From the NCBI RefSeq assembly GCF_026191375.1, contig NZ_JAODTL010000052.1, positions 1 to 64,000 on the forward strand: 64,000 nt of DNA. Direction: 5' to 3'. Every line of letters starts with the position of its first letter. The first letter of the stretch is position 1. Source of the stretch: Marinomonas pontica. Lineage in GTDB: Bacteria; Pseudomonadota; Gammaproteobacteria; Pseudomonadales; Marinomonadaceae. Shown here in pieces: positions 25,574 to 34,684 of the stretch. The notes beneath the pieces were generated by a model. It searched no databases, was not told the DNA's origin, and saw nothing but the letters and a program-made list of their open reading frames with translations. The position numbers and the translations under genes were made by a program.

Positions 25574-27320
25574 TGGCTTTTCGGTAAGGGCCTTGATAGT
25601 CAAACAGTCGTTCTGTTACTTGCCAATGTTGTTTTTGTTTTTTTGCGATCACAAAGTCTGGGGCTGGCAGATACGGAAGAAACCGTTCGACTTCTTCAAT
25701 GTGATCAAACTCAACAGATTGGATACCGTTGGCGATTCTACGGGCAAATAGGTCATTAAATGCTTGCCGAGACTTCTTGAAATTAAAACGAAAGGTTTCG
25801 GATAGTGTTAGGCCATCTTCATCGTGGTAAGTGATTTGTATGCTTTTGTCTTTGACATTAAGCGTAGGGGTGATGGCAGAGCAACGAAGGACTTTGTTGT
25901 TTTTTAGGTTGAGTGCGCTTCTTAATAGGTCATCTGGGTCGATGAGCTTTTCGGCACAATGTTGGCATTGTCGAGCGGCGATGTCATTTTCTTCATTGCA
26001 GTGAGGGCAGCGTTTAAAGCGAAAGCGATACGTGCATTGTTGTTCTTCACCTTCTTCGTTTTCTACTAGTCCGTGGCATCGACGTCCAAAATGTTCCAAA
26101 ATGTTCCCTTCGGCGTCTTTTCGCCCCCAAAAAGTATTGGCAAAGTCACAAGCTGGGCAGTGTATTTGTACGGCAACGGAGTCTTGGGTCGGTCGTTTTT
26201 CGCCTATTTCTGGCTGAAAAATATTGTAGCCATTGTTGGTGTAGTCTAATACTAGGCAGTCTTTTTTTCCTGGGCTGAGTCTCAACCCGCGCCCGACAAT
26301 TTGTTGGAATAGGCTGATGGATTGTGTTGGGCGTAATATCGCAATCACGTCCACGTGTGGCGCGTCGAATCCTGTGGTCAATACCGAAACATTGACGAGG
26401 TATTTAATTTGTTTGGATTTAAACGCGGCAATTAACCTGTCTCTTTGCTGCAGTTTTGTTTTTCCGGTGATTAAAGCCGTTTGTTCTTTTGGTAAGTAGC
26501 TGACGATTTCTTTGGCGTGATCTATCGTCGCCGCAAAAATCATCACACCTTGGCGATTCTCACTGAGCTGTAATATTTGTTCGGTGACCGCCTTTGTGAC
26601 GCGAGGATGTTTGTGAATGAGTTCGTTTAATGCAATGTCGTCGGTGTTTTGCTCACCATCCAAACTTTCGGTCAGTAAGCTGAAATCATAATGCGCAATG
26701 GCCGCATCGTAGTGGATTGGGGGAGTTAGAAAACCTTTTTTCACCATGTGTTGCAGTGGTAATTCAAAGATGCACTTTTTGAAAAGTGAGTGGGTGCAAT
26801 GTCTGGCGTAGCCATGGTAATGGGTTTGATAGATCCAGCCACTGCCTAATCGATAAGGTGTCGCGGTTAAACCAAGAATTTTTACGGTGGGGTTTAGCGC
26901 CCGAAAATGTTCGATGGTTTTGTTGTATTGGCCACCGTCTTCCATGCCGACACGGTGGCATTCGTCTATGATTATGAGGCTGGCAGGTTCACTAAAGTCT
27001 TCAAGATTGGCTGACAGAGATTGAATGCTGGCAAACGTGGTTTTCTCTGTGCTGGACTTTTGCTTGAGCCCTGCCGAATAAATACCTGCGGAAGCGCCAG
27101 TTGCGAGAAACTTCGCGTGGTTTTGTTCAACCAGTTCTTTTACGTGGGCGAGACAGATCACACGGCCTTTGGCCAGTCGGCTTAATTCGGCAATGACTAG
27201 GCTTTTTCCTGCTCCAGTAGGAAGGACGATAACGGCAGGGTCGTTGCTATTACGAAAATGTGTCAAAGACGCCTCGACGGCGTGAACTTGGTAATCTCGT
27301 AATTGGAAAGCTGGCGTCAT
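25560..27320 (-). CDS. radD: DEAD/DEAH-type DNA repair helicase RadD (YejH)
   Basis: A 586-residue superfamily 2 helicase, the same length as E. coli YejH/RadD. Motif I is LPTGAGKS near residue 34, motif II is DECH near 138, motif III is GLTATP, and the motif VI region is QIVGRGLRLSP. A zinc-finger-like cysteine cluster follows (CPACDF, then RCPHCNEENDIAARQCQHC), as in RadD. The protein aids recovery from double-strand breaks and interacts with single-stranded DNA-binding protein in E. coli. It has its own promoter region upstream of 27320, divergent from the oxygenase gene. Confidence 0.9.
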   Translation of the reverse strand: MTPAFQLRDYQVHAVEASLTHFRNSNDPAVIVLPTGAGKSLVIAELSRLAKGRVICLAHVKELVEQNHAKFLATGASAGIYSAGLKQKSSTEKTTFASIQSLSANLEDFSEPASLIIIDECHRVGMEDGGQYNKTIEHFRALNPTVKILGLTATPYRLGSGWIYQTHYHGYARHCTHSLFKKCIFELPLQHMVKKGFLTPPIHYDAAIAHYDFSLLTESLDGEQNTDDIALNELIHKHPRVTKAVTEQILQLSENRQGVMIFAATIDHAKEIVSYLPKEQTALITGKTKLQQRDRLIAAFKSKQIKYLVNVSVLTTGFDAPHVDVIAILRPTQSISLFQQIVGRGLRLSPGKKDCLVLDYTNNGYNIFQPEIGEKRPTQDSVAVQIHCPACDFANTFWGRKDAEGNILEHFGRRCHGLVENEEGEEQQCTYRFRFKRCPHCNEENDIAARQCQHCAEKLIDPDDLLRSALNLKNNKVLRCSAITPTLNVKDKSIQITYHDEDGLTLSETFRFNFKKSRQAFNDLFARRIANGIQSVEFDHIEEVERFLPYLPAPDFVIAKKQKQHWQVTERLFDYQGPYRKANELR

Positions 27321-27435
27321 TTTATTTAAATCTATCTGGTGAATTCATGATGTGTTGTGCCGGGGGCTACAGTATCATAGCGCTCTAAGTGATTTTGCCT
27401 TTTTGTGTGATTTTTTATAAGTGACGACCCTATCT

Positions 27436-28128
27436 ATGTCTACCGAAGTCCTGCCTGCTAAACGTCTGTATGTTGAAAATTCGATTCCTGCTTTTAGTCG
27501 AGAGGAGCCGTTTTCTAATCTGCTAATGGATCTGCAGACAAAAGGCTGGAGTGTTCAGGATGACTTTTTTTCAACGGATTTCACCCAAGCCTTGGTGGAT
27601 GAAGCACAAAGCATACAAAATGCGTTTATGTTGCAGGCTGGTATTGGTCGAAAACAAGATCATCAAATTGTATTGGATGCGCGCCGTGATTACATTCAAT
27701 GGATTGATCCAGATAAACCAATTCGAACCGATTTTTTGAAAATGATGGCGGAATTGCGTGTTGCATTAAATCGTCGTCTGTTTCTTGGCTTATTTGATTA
27801 TGAGGCGCACTTTGCCCGTTACGAAGAAGGCGCTTTTTATGAAAAGCATATTGATGCTTTTAAAGGGGAAAGTAACCGCATTTTGTCTACCGTGTTGTAT
27901 TTGAATGAAGATTGGCAAGACGGCGATGGTGGTGAGTTGGTGATTTATGACGAGCATGACCCTTCTGTTGAGGTCGGTCGCTTTTTTCCAAAGAAAGGGC
28001 GGCTGGCGGTGTTCTTGAGCGAATGCTTTTATCACGAAGTCGTTGTCGCAAAACGCACGCGCCACAGTATTGCTGGCTGGTTTCGTGTCAATAATACAAC
28101 TGGGGCGACACTTGATCCAGACCAGTAA
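27436..28128 (+). CDS. 2-oxoglutarate/Fe(II)-dependent oxygenase (prolyl 4-hydroxylase-like)
   Basis: A protein of about 230 residues with the double-stranded beta-helix iron site: HxD in FYEKHIDAF, the distal His in FYHEVV, and the 2-oxoglutarate-binding Arg in RHSIAGWFR. The strand RILSTVLYLNEDWQDGDGGELVIY is characteristic of SM-20/PHD-type hydroxylases, some of which hydroxylate proline in ribosomal proteins or elongation factor. The substrate is not evident. ATG at 27436 is preferred over an in-frame GTG at 27421; neither has a good ribosome site. It is divergent from radD. Confidence 0.82.
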   Translation: MSTEVLPAKRLYVENSIPAFSREEPFSNLLMDLQTKGWSVQDDFFSTDFTQALVDEAQSIQNAFMLQAGIGRKQDHQIVLDARRDYIQWIDPDKPIRTDFLKMMAELRVALNRRLFLGLFDYEAHFARYEEGAFYEKHIDAFKGESNRILSTVLYLNEDWQDGDGGELVIYDEHDPSVEVGRFFPKKGRLAVFLSECFYHEVVVAKRTRHSIAGWFRVNNTTGATLDPDQ

Positions 28129-28148
28129 ATTCTCCTGTGGGTGTTCTC

Positions 28149-28177
28149 TTCATTTTTATGGCTAGAGTCTTTATAAT
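28149..28177 (+). promoter_or_regulatory. Possible promoter of trhO
   Basis: A perfect TATAAT at 28172-28177 with TTCATT at 28149-28154, 17 bases upstream, lies about 55 bp before the trhO start. The -35 box is poor. Confidence 0.4.
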
Positions 28178-28232
28178 GCGCGCCTTGTTTAATTGCTCTG
28201 GTTTTACGTTCCAGATCGCATAGGAGAAAGAT

Positions 28233-29228
28233 ATGTCAAAAGTCGTAGTGTGCGCCCTTTATAAATTTGTTGAACTGCCTCATTTCGAATCTCTTCGAGA
28301 GCCTCTTCAGAAAACCTTAGAAGACAATGGTATTCGTGGTACTTTGTTGCTTGCCAGTGAAGGAATCAACGGCACTGTAGCGGGAACGCGCGAAGGCATT
28401 GACGCCATGTTGTCATGGTTAGATCAGCAGCCTGGTTTGGATAAAATCGTTAGCAAAGAGTCTTATGACGAAGACATGCCTTTCTACCGCACCAAAGTAA
28501 AATTGAAGAAAGAAATCGTGACCATGGGCGTTGAGGGAATTGACCCTAAACGTGTTGTTGGCACCTATGTAAAGCCGACGGAATGGAATGCTTTGATCTC
28601 CGATCCTGATGTGGTTTTGGTGGACACTCGTAACGATTACGAAGTGCAGATAGGTACATTCAAAAATGCGGTCAACCCAAAAACGGATACTTTTCGTGAG
28701 TTTCCTGCTTACGTGAAAGAAAACATGGATCCTGCGAAACACAAAAAAGTTGCCATGTTTTGCACTGGTGGAATCCGTTGTGAAAAATCGACGGCCTACA
28801 TGCTAGAGCAAGGCTTTGAAGAGGTTTATCACCTTGAAGGCGGTATCTTGAAGTACTTAGAAGAAGTGCCAAAAGAAGAAACCTTATGGGAAGGTGAGTG
28901 CTTTGTTTTTGATAATCGTGTGTCTGTTAATCATGACCTACAAAAGGGTGAGTACGATCAGTGCCACGCTTGTCGTATGCCAATTACCGAAGAAGAAAAA
29001 CAGAGTGAGCACTATATTCAGGGCGTAAGCTGTGTGCATTGTGTTGACAAATTCACTGATGAGCAGCGTCAGCGTTTTATTGAACGCGAACGTCAGGTTC
29101 AGCTTGCTCGTTCTCGTGGTGAAGAGCACATTGGCGCAGAAGTTTTGGATGCGGTGGAAAAACACCGTTTAGAGAAAGCGTTAGAAAAAGAACGTCAACG
29201 CAAAGTGCGAGAAGCCAAAGTCAACTAA
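28233..29228 (+). CDS. trhO: tRNA uridine(34) 5-hydroxylase TrhO (rhodanese family)
   Basis: A 331-residue protein formerly called YceA. The N-terminal acylphosphatase-like part ([20 protein letters not shown]) is followed by a rhodanese domain with [11 protein letters not shown] and the active-site loop [12 protein letters not shown], then a cysteine-containing C-terminal extension ([16 protein letters not shown]) and a highly charged tail. TrhO makes 5-hydroxyuridine at the wobble position of tRNA in an oxygen-dependent way. AGGAGAAAG precedes the ATG. It is probably its own transcript, 205 bp before dnaX. Confidence 0.92.
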   Translation: MSKVVVCALYKFVELPHFESLREPLQKTLEDNGIRGTLLLASEGINGTVAGTREGIDAMLSWLDQQPGLDKIVSKESYDEDMPFYRTKVKLKKEIVTMGVEGIDPKRVVGTYVKPTEWNALISDPDVVLVDTRNDYEVQIGTFKNAVNPKTDTFREFPAYVKENMDPAKHKKVAMFCTGGIRCEKSTAYMLEQGFEEVYHLEGGILKYLEEVPKEETLWEGECFVFDNRVSVNHDLQKGEYDQCHACRMPITEEEKQSEHYIQGVSCVHCVDKFTDEQRQRFIERERQVQLARSRGEEHIGAEVLDAVEKHRLEKALEKERQRKVREAKVN

Positions 29229-29433
29229 CACTAAGCCGAGCTCTGTGTATGTCGCTGAAAAATTCATGGGCGATATACACGGTTCGGTGTTGTAAATTTA
29301 ACCTATTGATCTTTATCGCGAAGTTTTTTGGTATTTCATCTCATAACCGACCTCACAGCGCACTAAGAGTGGTTTCGAAATTGTTCGTACTGCCGTACAA
29401 TAAAAAATCGCTTTTTATCAGCCAGTATCTATC

Positions 29434-31691
29434 ATGAGTTATCAAGTTTTAGCACGTAAATGGCGCCCACAGACGTTCCTTGAAATGGCTGGGCAAGACC
29501 ATGTACTTCAAGCGTTGGTCAATGCGTTGCGCCAGCAGCGTTTGCATCACGCCTATTTATTTACCGGAACACGCGGTGTTGGTAAAACCACCATTGCGCG
29601 TATTTTCGCTAAATGCTTAAACTGTGAAACCAATGGGATTTCACCAGAGCCTTGTGGTACCTGTGATAGTTGCCGCGAAATTGCTGAAGGCCGCTTTGTT
29701 GACCTAATTGAGGTAGATGCGGCTTCTCGTACCAAAGTAGAAGACACTCGCGAATTATTAGAAAACGTACAATATGCGCCAACTCGTGGTCGCTTCAAAG
29801 TCTATCTAATAGACGAAGTACACATGTTGTCGACTCACTCCTTTAACGCCTTATTAAAAACATTAGAAGAGCCACCCGCTCACGTTAAATTTCTGTTGGC
29901 CACCACAGATCCGCAGAAACTACCTGTCACGATTTTGTCCCGTTGTTTGCAATTCAATCTCAAAAATATGTCACCGCAACGTGTGGTCGATTATTTACAA
30001 ACGGTATTGAACACTGAGCAGGTTAACTTTGATCAGCCAGCATTGTGGCAGATTGGTCAAGCGGCGAATGGCAGTATGCGTGACGCCTTGAGTTTAACGG
30101 ATCAGGCCATTGCCTTTGGTAATGGTACCATTTCAGAGTCGGGTGTAACGGCGATGCTGGGCTTGGTGAATCAAGCGCAAGTATTGGATTTACTAGAAAG
30201 TGTTGCCTCTAAAAATGCGGCGCAAGTCTTGAGCCGTATTGAACAATTGGCAGATTATCAGCCGGATTTTACGGCGATTTGTGGCAGTTTATTGGATGTT
30301 TTGCATCGCATTGCAATAGAGCAGCAAGTGCCTGGAGCCTTAGTTGATCAGCTAGGGGATTTGGCGCGCATTCAGGCAATGGCGGCCAATGTGAGCGCGG
30401 AAGAAATTCAAATGATGTATCAAAGCTTGTTAATAGGGCGTCGAGATTTGTATCTTGCGCATTCTGCGAGAGCAGGCTTTGAAATGTTAATGCTAAGACT
30501 GATTGCCTTCCGTCCTGCACCGCCTATGATGGTGAATCATGATGCGCCTCCTGTAGTCATAGCACAACCAATTGTACCTGCTGAACCGAAAGCCACTCAG
30601 GTGCCGGAAGAAAGCACAGAAAAAAAACGCCCATCGTTGACGAACCGATACAAGTGATGTCTCAGGAGGAGCGCCCACCATGGGAAGACGCACCTGATGC
30701 TGACGTTATTGAAGAAAAGGTTGAAAGAGCGGTTGAGCATGTTGTTGATGCAGAAAGCGATGTTCAACATGACTCTATAGAAAACAGCTATGTAGACGAT
30801 ATTTCTTTAAAAGAAACCAGTTTAGAAGAGAGCGCTTTAGACAAGAGCATTTTAGAAAAGAGCACTTTAGATAATGGCTCTTTTGGTGGTGAAGCAGCTG
30901 AGCCAGCTGTAGTTGAACACACATCAAATCCAAATGACGAGGCTCAAGAAGCTGTCGATTCGCCAGCTACAGACTTCGGTGACGTTGTCGAAACCGCTGA
31001 GCCCGTCGATCAAGGCCAGTCTAAACCGTCCGCTGTCACAGACACTCCGTTTGTAAACGGTGTTCTGGATGAGAGTGATGACGATGATGAAGACGAGGAC
31101 GAAGCAGAAGAGCGTGCGATTGCCGACATCGTTGACCCATTCAACCCTGCGGCAGATTTGGTGGATGCCTTAGCGGCAGATCCGGTGGGTGCTCCTGACA
31201 GTGACGACAATTCAGAAGCAGACACGCGTTTAGCAAAAGTACCAGACACGATTGCCCAGCCTGCACTGGGCATGCCGTTGCCAGAAATGAGTCATTATAA
31301 TGAATTGACCATGAAGCTTTGGTGGCTGGTGGCGCCTCGATTGCCCTTGAAGGGCTTGGTGCAAAATATACTAATGAATTCCAGCTTAGTGGACGCCAGT
31401 GATCAGGGCATTCGTCTCGAGGTACCGTTAGAATACGGCCACATGCTTAATCAAATGCGTTACGAGCAAATACAAGGCGCACTGAGCGATTTTTTCGCGA
31501 TGACGGTACCCCTAATTATTGATACGGTGGAAGACACGAATGGCGTCACTGCAGAAGAGTTTGCTGCCAGCAAGCGAGCAGAGGCTCTGCAAGTGGCTAT
31601 AGAACATTTAAATTCACACCCAGTTGTGCAAGCGTTATCGGCAACGATGGGCGCACAATTGGTTTATGATACGGTTAAAGTTAAAGCTTAA
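29434..31691 (+). CDS. dnaX: DNA polymerase III tau/gamma subunit DnaX, encoded in two overlapping frames
   Basis: The clamp loader ATPase. The zero frame (29434-30657, 407 residues) has Walker A GTRGVGKTT, the zinc module (CLNCETNG, then CGTCDSC), the DEVHM box and SRC motif, all of domain I, then domain III. It ends soon after an A8 run. The minus-one frame continues from that run to 31691 with an acidic linker and the C-terminal tau domain (LTMKLWWLVAPRLPLKG), needed for DnaE and DnaB binding. Joined by a -1 shift the protein is about 752 residues. Either the A8 run is a real frameshift site giving gamma-like and tau-like products, or one A is missing. It starts the ybaB-recR operon. Confidence 0.9.
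30606..30627 (+). promoter_or_regulatory. Candidate frameshift site in dnaX (slippery A run with upstream SD-like sequence)
   Basis: Eight A at 30620-30627 provide an in-frame A AAA AAA heptamer, and GGAAG at 30606-30610 lies ten bases before it, as the SD-like stimulator does in E. coli dnaX. A -1 slip here joins the two dnaX frames. I see no convincing downstream stem-loop. Confidence 0.5.
30804..30878 (+). repeat. Five imperfect 15-bp repeats in the tau linker of dnaX
   Basis: Five consecutive 15-base units each encode a pentapeptide of the form x-Leu-Glu/Asp-x-Ser (SLKET, SLEES, ALDKS, ILEKS, TLDNG). They lie in the acidic, low-complexity linker between the clamp-loader core and the C-terminal tau domain and are a likely site of length variation. 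Confidence 0.75.
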
Positions 31692-31706
31692 ATTGGAGAA
31701 AAAGTT

Positions 31707-32033
31707 ATGTTCAAAGGTGGTATGGGTAACATGATGCGCCAAGCGCAGCAGATGCAAGAAAACATGCAAAAAGCGCAAGAAGAAATCGCCAACATGGAAG
31801 TCGAAGGACAAGCGGGTGCTGGTCTGGTCAAAATTCTAATGACAGGCCGTCATGATGTGAAACGAGTGTCTATTGATGACTCATTGTTTGCTGACGATAA
31901 AGAAATGTTGGAAGACTTGATTGCCGCAGCAGTAAACGATGCTGTTCGTAACATTGAAGTAACACAAAAAGAAAAAATGGCGTCAGCAACGGCGGGAATG
32001 TCGTTGCCACCTGGCTTTAAAATGCCTTTCTAG
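31707..32033 (+). CDS. ybaB: YbaB/EbfC family nucleoid-associated protein
   Basis: A 108-residue protein of normal length. [37 protein letters not shown] and the closing [12 protein letters not shown] are the family hallmarks. It binds DNA as a dimer. GGAGAAAAAG precedes the ATG. The dnaX-ybaB-recR order is widely conserved in bacteria, which confirms all three assignments. Confidence 0.95.
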   Translation: MFKGGMGNMMRQAQQMQENMQKAQEEIANMEVEGQAGAGLVKILMTGRHDVKRVSIDDSLFADDKEMLEDLIAAAVNDAVRNIEVTQKEKMASATAGMSLPPGFKMPF

Positions 32034-32042
32034 GAGCGAGCT

Positions 32043-32636
32043 TTGTTTAGTCCCTTAATAAAAGAATTGATTGAATCACTGCGTTGTTTACCTGGCGTTG
32101 GACCAAGGTCGGCGCAAAAGATGGCGTTGTATCTATTAGAACGAGATCATCAAGGGGCGGATAGACTGGCGAACGGCTTACGTGAAGCACTAGATAAGGT
32201 AGGTCGATGTTCAAGTTGTCGCACTTTGACGGAAGAGTCAGAGTGCGAGCTTTGCCAAGACCCAGAACGGGACGCAACGCGTTTGTGTATTGTCGAAACG
32301 CCTGCCGACGTGGTCGCAATAGAATCTGCGGGTACGTTTACTGGGCGTTATTTTGTATTGTTGGGGCATTTGTCACCGATTGACGGTATTGGTCCAGAAG
32401 AGCTTGGTTTGGATCGTTTAGAGGCACTGGTTCAGCATAACGAAGTGGAAGAAGCTATTATTGCCACTAACTCAACGGTGGAAGGCGAGGCGACTTGTCA
32501 TTATATCGCCGAAAAATTAAAAACATTAAACATCAACGTGAGCCGTATTGCTCATGGTGTGCCAATGGGCGGCGAATTGGAATACGTTGATGGTAACACT
32601 CTGGCCTTGGCGCTAGAGGGACGGAAAAAACTCTAG
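32043..32636 (+). CDS. recR: Recombination mediator protein RecR
   Basis: A 197-residue protein, normal length. It has the helix-hairpin-helix [18 protein letters not shown], the zinc finger [16 protein letters not shown], the Toprim start [14 protein letters not shown] and the C-terminal IARGVPMGG-type Walker-like motif (here [15 protein letters not shown]). It loads RecA at gaps with RecO and RecF. The start is a TTG at 32043 after AGGAGCGAG, nine bases after the ybaB stop. Confidence 0.95.
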   Translation: MFSPLIKELIESLRCLPGVGPRSAQKMALYLLERDHQGADRLANGLREALDKVGRCSSCRTLTEESECELCQDPERDATRLCIVETPADVVAIESAGTFTGRYFVLLGHLSPIDGIGPEELGLDRLEALVQHNEVEEAIIATNSTVEGEATCHYIAEKLKTLNINVSRIAHGVPMGGELEYVDGNTLALALEGRKKL

Positions 32637-32637
32637 T

Positions 32638-33795
32638 ATGAATGATCAAGATGATGCTCTAAATGACGATGCCCTGAATATTGTGTGGGTTGCTGACAAT
32701 GAATCGCTATCGAGCTGGTGTCATTACTGGGCAGAGCTGCCTGTAATCGCTGTCGATACTGAGTTTATTCGTCGTACAACGTATTTTCCAATTACGGGGC
32801 TGATTCAAATTAGCGAAGGCGATAAAGCGGTATTGATTGATCCTTTGAGTATTGATGAATGGGAGCCGCTGCGTAGCTTGATGGTAAACCCTTCTGTGAT
32901 GAAGGTTTTCCATGCTTGTTCAGAAGACTTAGATGTGTTTGACCGATTGTTAGGGGTACTACCGACGCCGTTTTACGACACACAAATTGGTGAGGCGTAC
33001 GCGAGCGCACAATGGTCGTTAAGTTACGTGAAGTTGATTCATGAGTATTTGCAAATTGAAGTCGCCAAAGATGAGACGCGCTCCGATTGGACACAACGCC
33101 CATTAACGGATGCGCAAAAGCGTTATGCGGCTTTAGATGTGGTTTATCTTGCGAAAGTGTACCCAATGCAAGTGGCCCGTTTGCAAGAAAAAGACATGCT
33201 TGAATGGGTGTTGGAAGACTGCGAATCGCTTAAGTGGCAATATCAAATGAACTCGGATCCTGAGCAAAACTGGGATGGCATAAAAACCGCTTGGCGTTTG
33301 TCTCCTGCGGGTCTGACGTTATTGCGCTTGTTGTTTATTTGGCGAGATGGCCAAGCACGCAAAGAAAATGTCCCTAAAGGCCAAATTTTAAAGGATCGCA
33401 CGTTGTGGTCGTTGGCGAAAACATTGCCCACGCATCATAAAGCGGTGTCAGAAGCAGAAGAGTTAACTGGCCGTCAACATCGTTTGTACGGAGAAGTGAT
33501 TTTAGAGCAAGTGGCTTTGGTAAATGAACTGTCTCCGGATGAATATCAATTGCCTTTGGAAGTGCCCCTGCCATCACAAGCTGGGGAATTAACGAAATCC
33601 ATTAAAGCGTTCGTTCGTGAAAAGGCGGAAGCATTAAATATCGCTCCAGAAGCCATGATGAAGCGAAAATTACTGGATCCATTGGTGCGTCATTTGTTTG
33701 ATGGTACTGATGTGGATTGGCAAAACCCAGCCATTACGGGATGGCGACGTGACGTCATTGTAGATCCAGTGTTAGAAAAATTTAAGAAGTCTTAA
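32638..33795 (+). CDS. rnd: Ribonuclease D
   Basis: A 385-residue 3'-5' exoribonuclease for tRNA maturation. The DEDD catalytic residues are visible in AVDTEFIRRTTYFP, HACSEDLDVF and the third motif RYAALDVVYL. HRDC-like segments follow (LLFIWRDGQARKENVPKGQILKDRTLWSLAK). Its start overlaps or touches the recR stop (the recR stop ends at 32636), so they are translationally close. The N terminus carries about 15 extra residues. Confidence 0.92.
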   Translation: MNDQDDALNDDALNIVWVADNESLSSWCHYWAELPVIAVDTEFIRRTTYFPITGLIQISEGDKAVLIDPLSIDEWEPLRSLMVNPSVMKVFHACSEDLDVFDRLLGVLPTPFYDTQIGEAYASAQWSLSYVKLIHEYLQIEVAKDETRSDWTQRPLTDAQKRYAALDVVYLAKVYPMQVARLQEKDMLEWVLEDCESLKWQYQMNSDPEQNWDGIKTAWRLSPAGLTLLRLLFIWRDGQARKENVPKGQILKDRTLWSLAKTLPTHHKAVSEAEELTGRQHRLYGEVILEQVALVNELSPDEYQLPLEVPLPSQAGELTKSIKAFVREKAEALNIAPEAMMKRKLLDPLVRHLFDGTDVDWQNPAITGWRRDVIVDPVLEKFKKS

Positions 33796-33837
33796 TTTTA
33801 AAAGGCAAAACATGGCGTGACACGCCAAGAGAACATT

Positions 33838-34131
33838 ATGAAACAGCATTTAATCGTAGAAGTATTTCGCTCTAGTAAACATGATGGCATGTACTTGTAT
33901 GTGGAAAAAAGTAAAGGCCTGAAAGACATACCAGAAGAGCTAATGGCCCGTTTTGGCAAAGGTATCAGTGCAATGACAATGTTATTGACTAACGAAAGTA
34001 AATTGGCTCGCGCTACCCCAGAGAAAGTGATTGAAGGGATTCGTGAAAAAGGCTTTTATTTGCAATTACCACCAGCGAAAGACGACTATTTATTGGATCT
34101 TTATAAGACGCCAACAGAAGCTGTCTATTAA
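33838..34131 (+). CDS. ycgL: YcgL-domain protein
   Basis: A 97-residue protein. The ATG at 33838 is preferred over an upstream frame opening at 33817 because it matches the usual YcgL N terminus (lysine then short beta strand). [18 protein letters not shown] and the end [17 protein letters not shown] are family-like. Function unknown. In several gammaproteobacteria ycgL follows rnd and precedes ycgN, as here. Confidence 0.88.
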   Translation: MKQHLIVEVFRSSKHDGMYLYVEKSKGLKDIPEELMARFGKGISAMTMLLTNESKLARATPEKVIEGIREKGFYLQLPPAKDDYLLDLYKTPTEAVY

Positions 34132-34148
34132 CGAGTTGGATTGAAAGA

Positions 34149-34628
34149 ATGATTGCAAAGCGTTACGAACCGTTTTGGAAAACCACGCCGCTGGAAAAAA
34201 TGTCGCCAGCCGAGTGGGAGTCGATTTGTGATGGCTGTGGCAAATGTTGTCTACAGAAATTACAAGACGATGACACTGAAGAGGTCTTTTACACCAATCT
34301 TGCGTGTCATCAGTTGAATATTACCTCGTGCCAATGCAAAGTCTACGACACTCGCCAAGCAAAAGTCGCAAGTTGCATTACCTTGACAGCGGATCAAATT
34401 GATCAGTTTCAATGGTTGCCAGACACATGCAGTTATCGTGTTTTATATGAAACGAAAGAGCTGCCTAACTGGCACCCATTAGTGGTGGGTAATGACAAAG
34501 AGATGCTACGTCAGGGCTTAACGGTTCGACATTATGCGATCAATGAGCAGTCGGTGGATGAAGAAGATTGGGAAACTCATATTATAAAATGGGTACATGG
34601 TATGCCGGAGCCGTATGATATAACGTGA
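34149..34628 (+). CDS. ycgN: YcgN family cysteine-cluster protein
   Basis: A 159-residue protein with the metal-binding CDGCGKCC motif near residue 28 and a second CHQLNITSCQCKVYD part, typical of the YcgN/YkgJ-type zinc- or iron-chelating family. EWESICDGCG and DTCSYRVLYETKELPNWHPLV are diagnostic for YcgN. Role unknown. It follows ycgL by 18 bp in the same transcript. Confidence 0.88.
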   Translation: MIAKRYEPFWKTTPLEKMSPAEWESICDGCGKCCLQKLQDDDTEEVFYTNLACHQLNITSCQCKVYDTRQAKVASCITLTADQIDQFQWLPDTCSYRVLYETKELPNWHPLVVGNDKEMLRQGLTVRHYAINEQSVDEEDWETHIIKWVHGMPEPYDIT

Positions 34629-34684
34629 TACAGCGAACGGTCGCTAATCTCAGCAAAGTAAAGTAGTTCAAGGAGTTCGCAAAC

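Noticed and set aside
30627-30720. A stimulatory stem-loop downstream of the dnaX A run
   Set aside because: Only short, weak pairings were found; none comparable with the E. coli dnaX stem.
30654-31691. Calling the second dnaX frame a separate gene starting at ATG 30657 region
   Set aside because: Its content is the tau linker and C-terminal domain of DnaX and it overlaps the first frame, so it is one gene in two frames.
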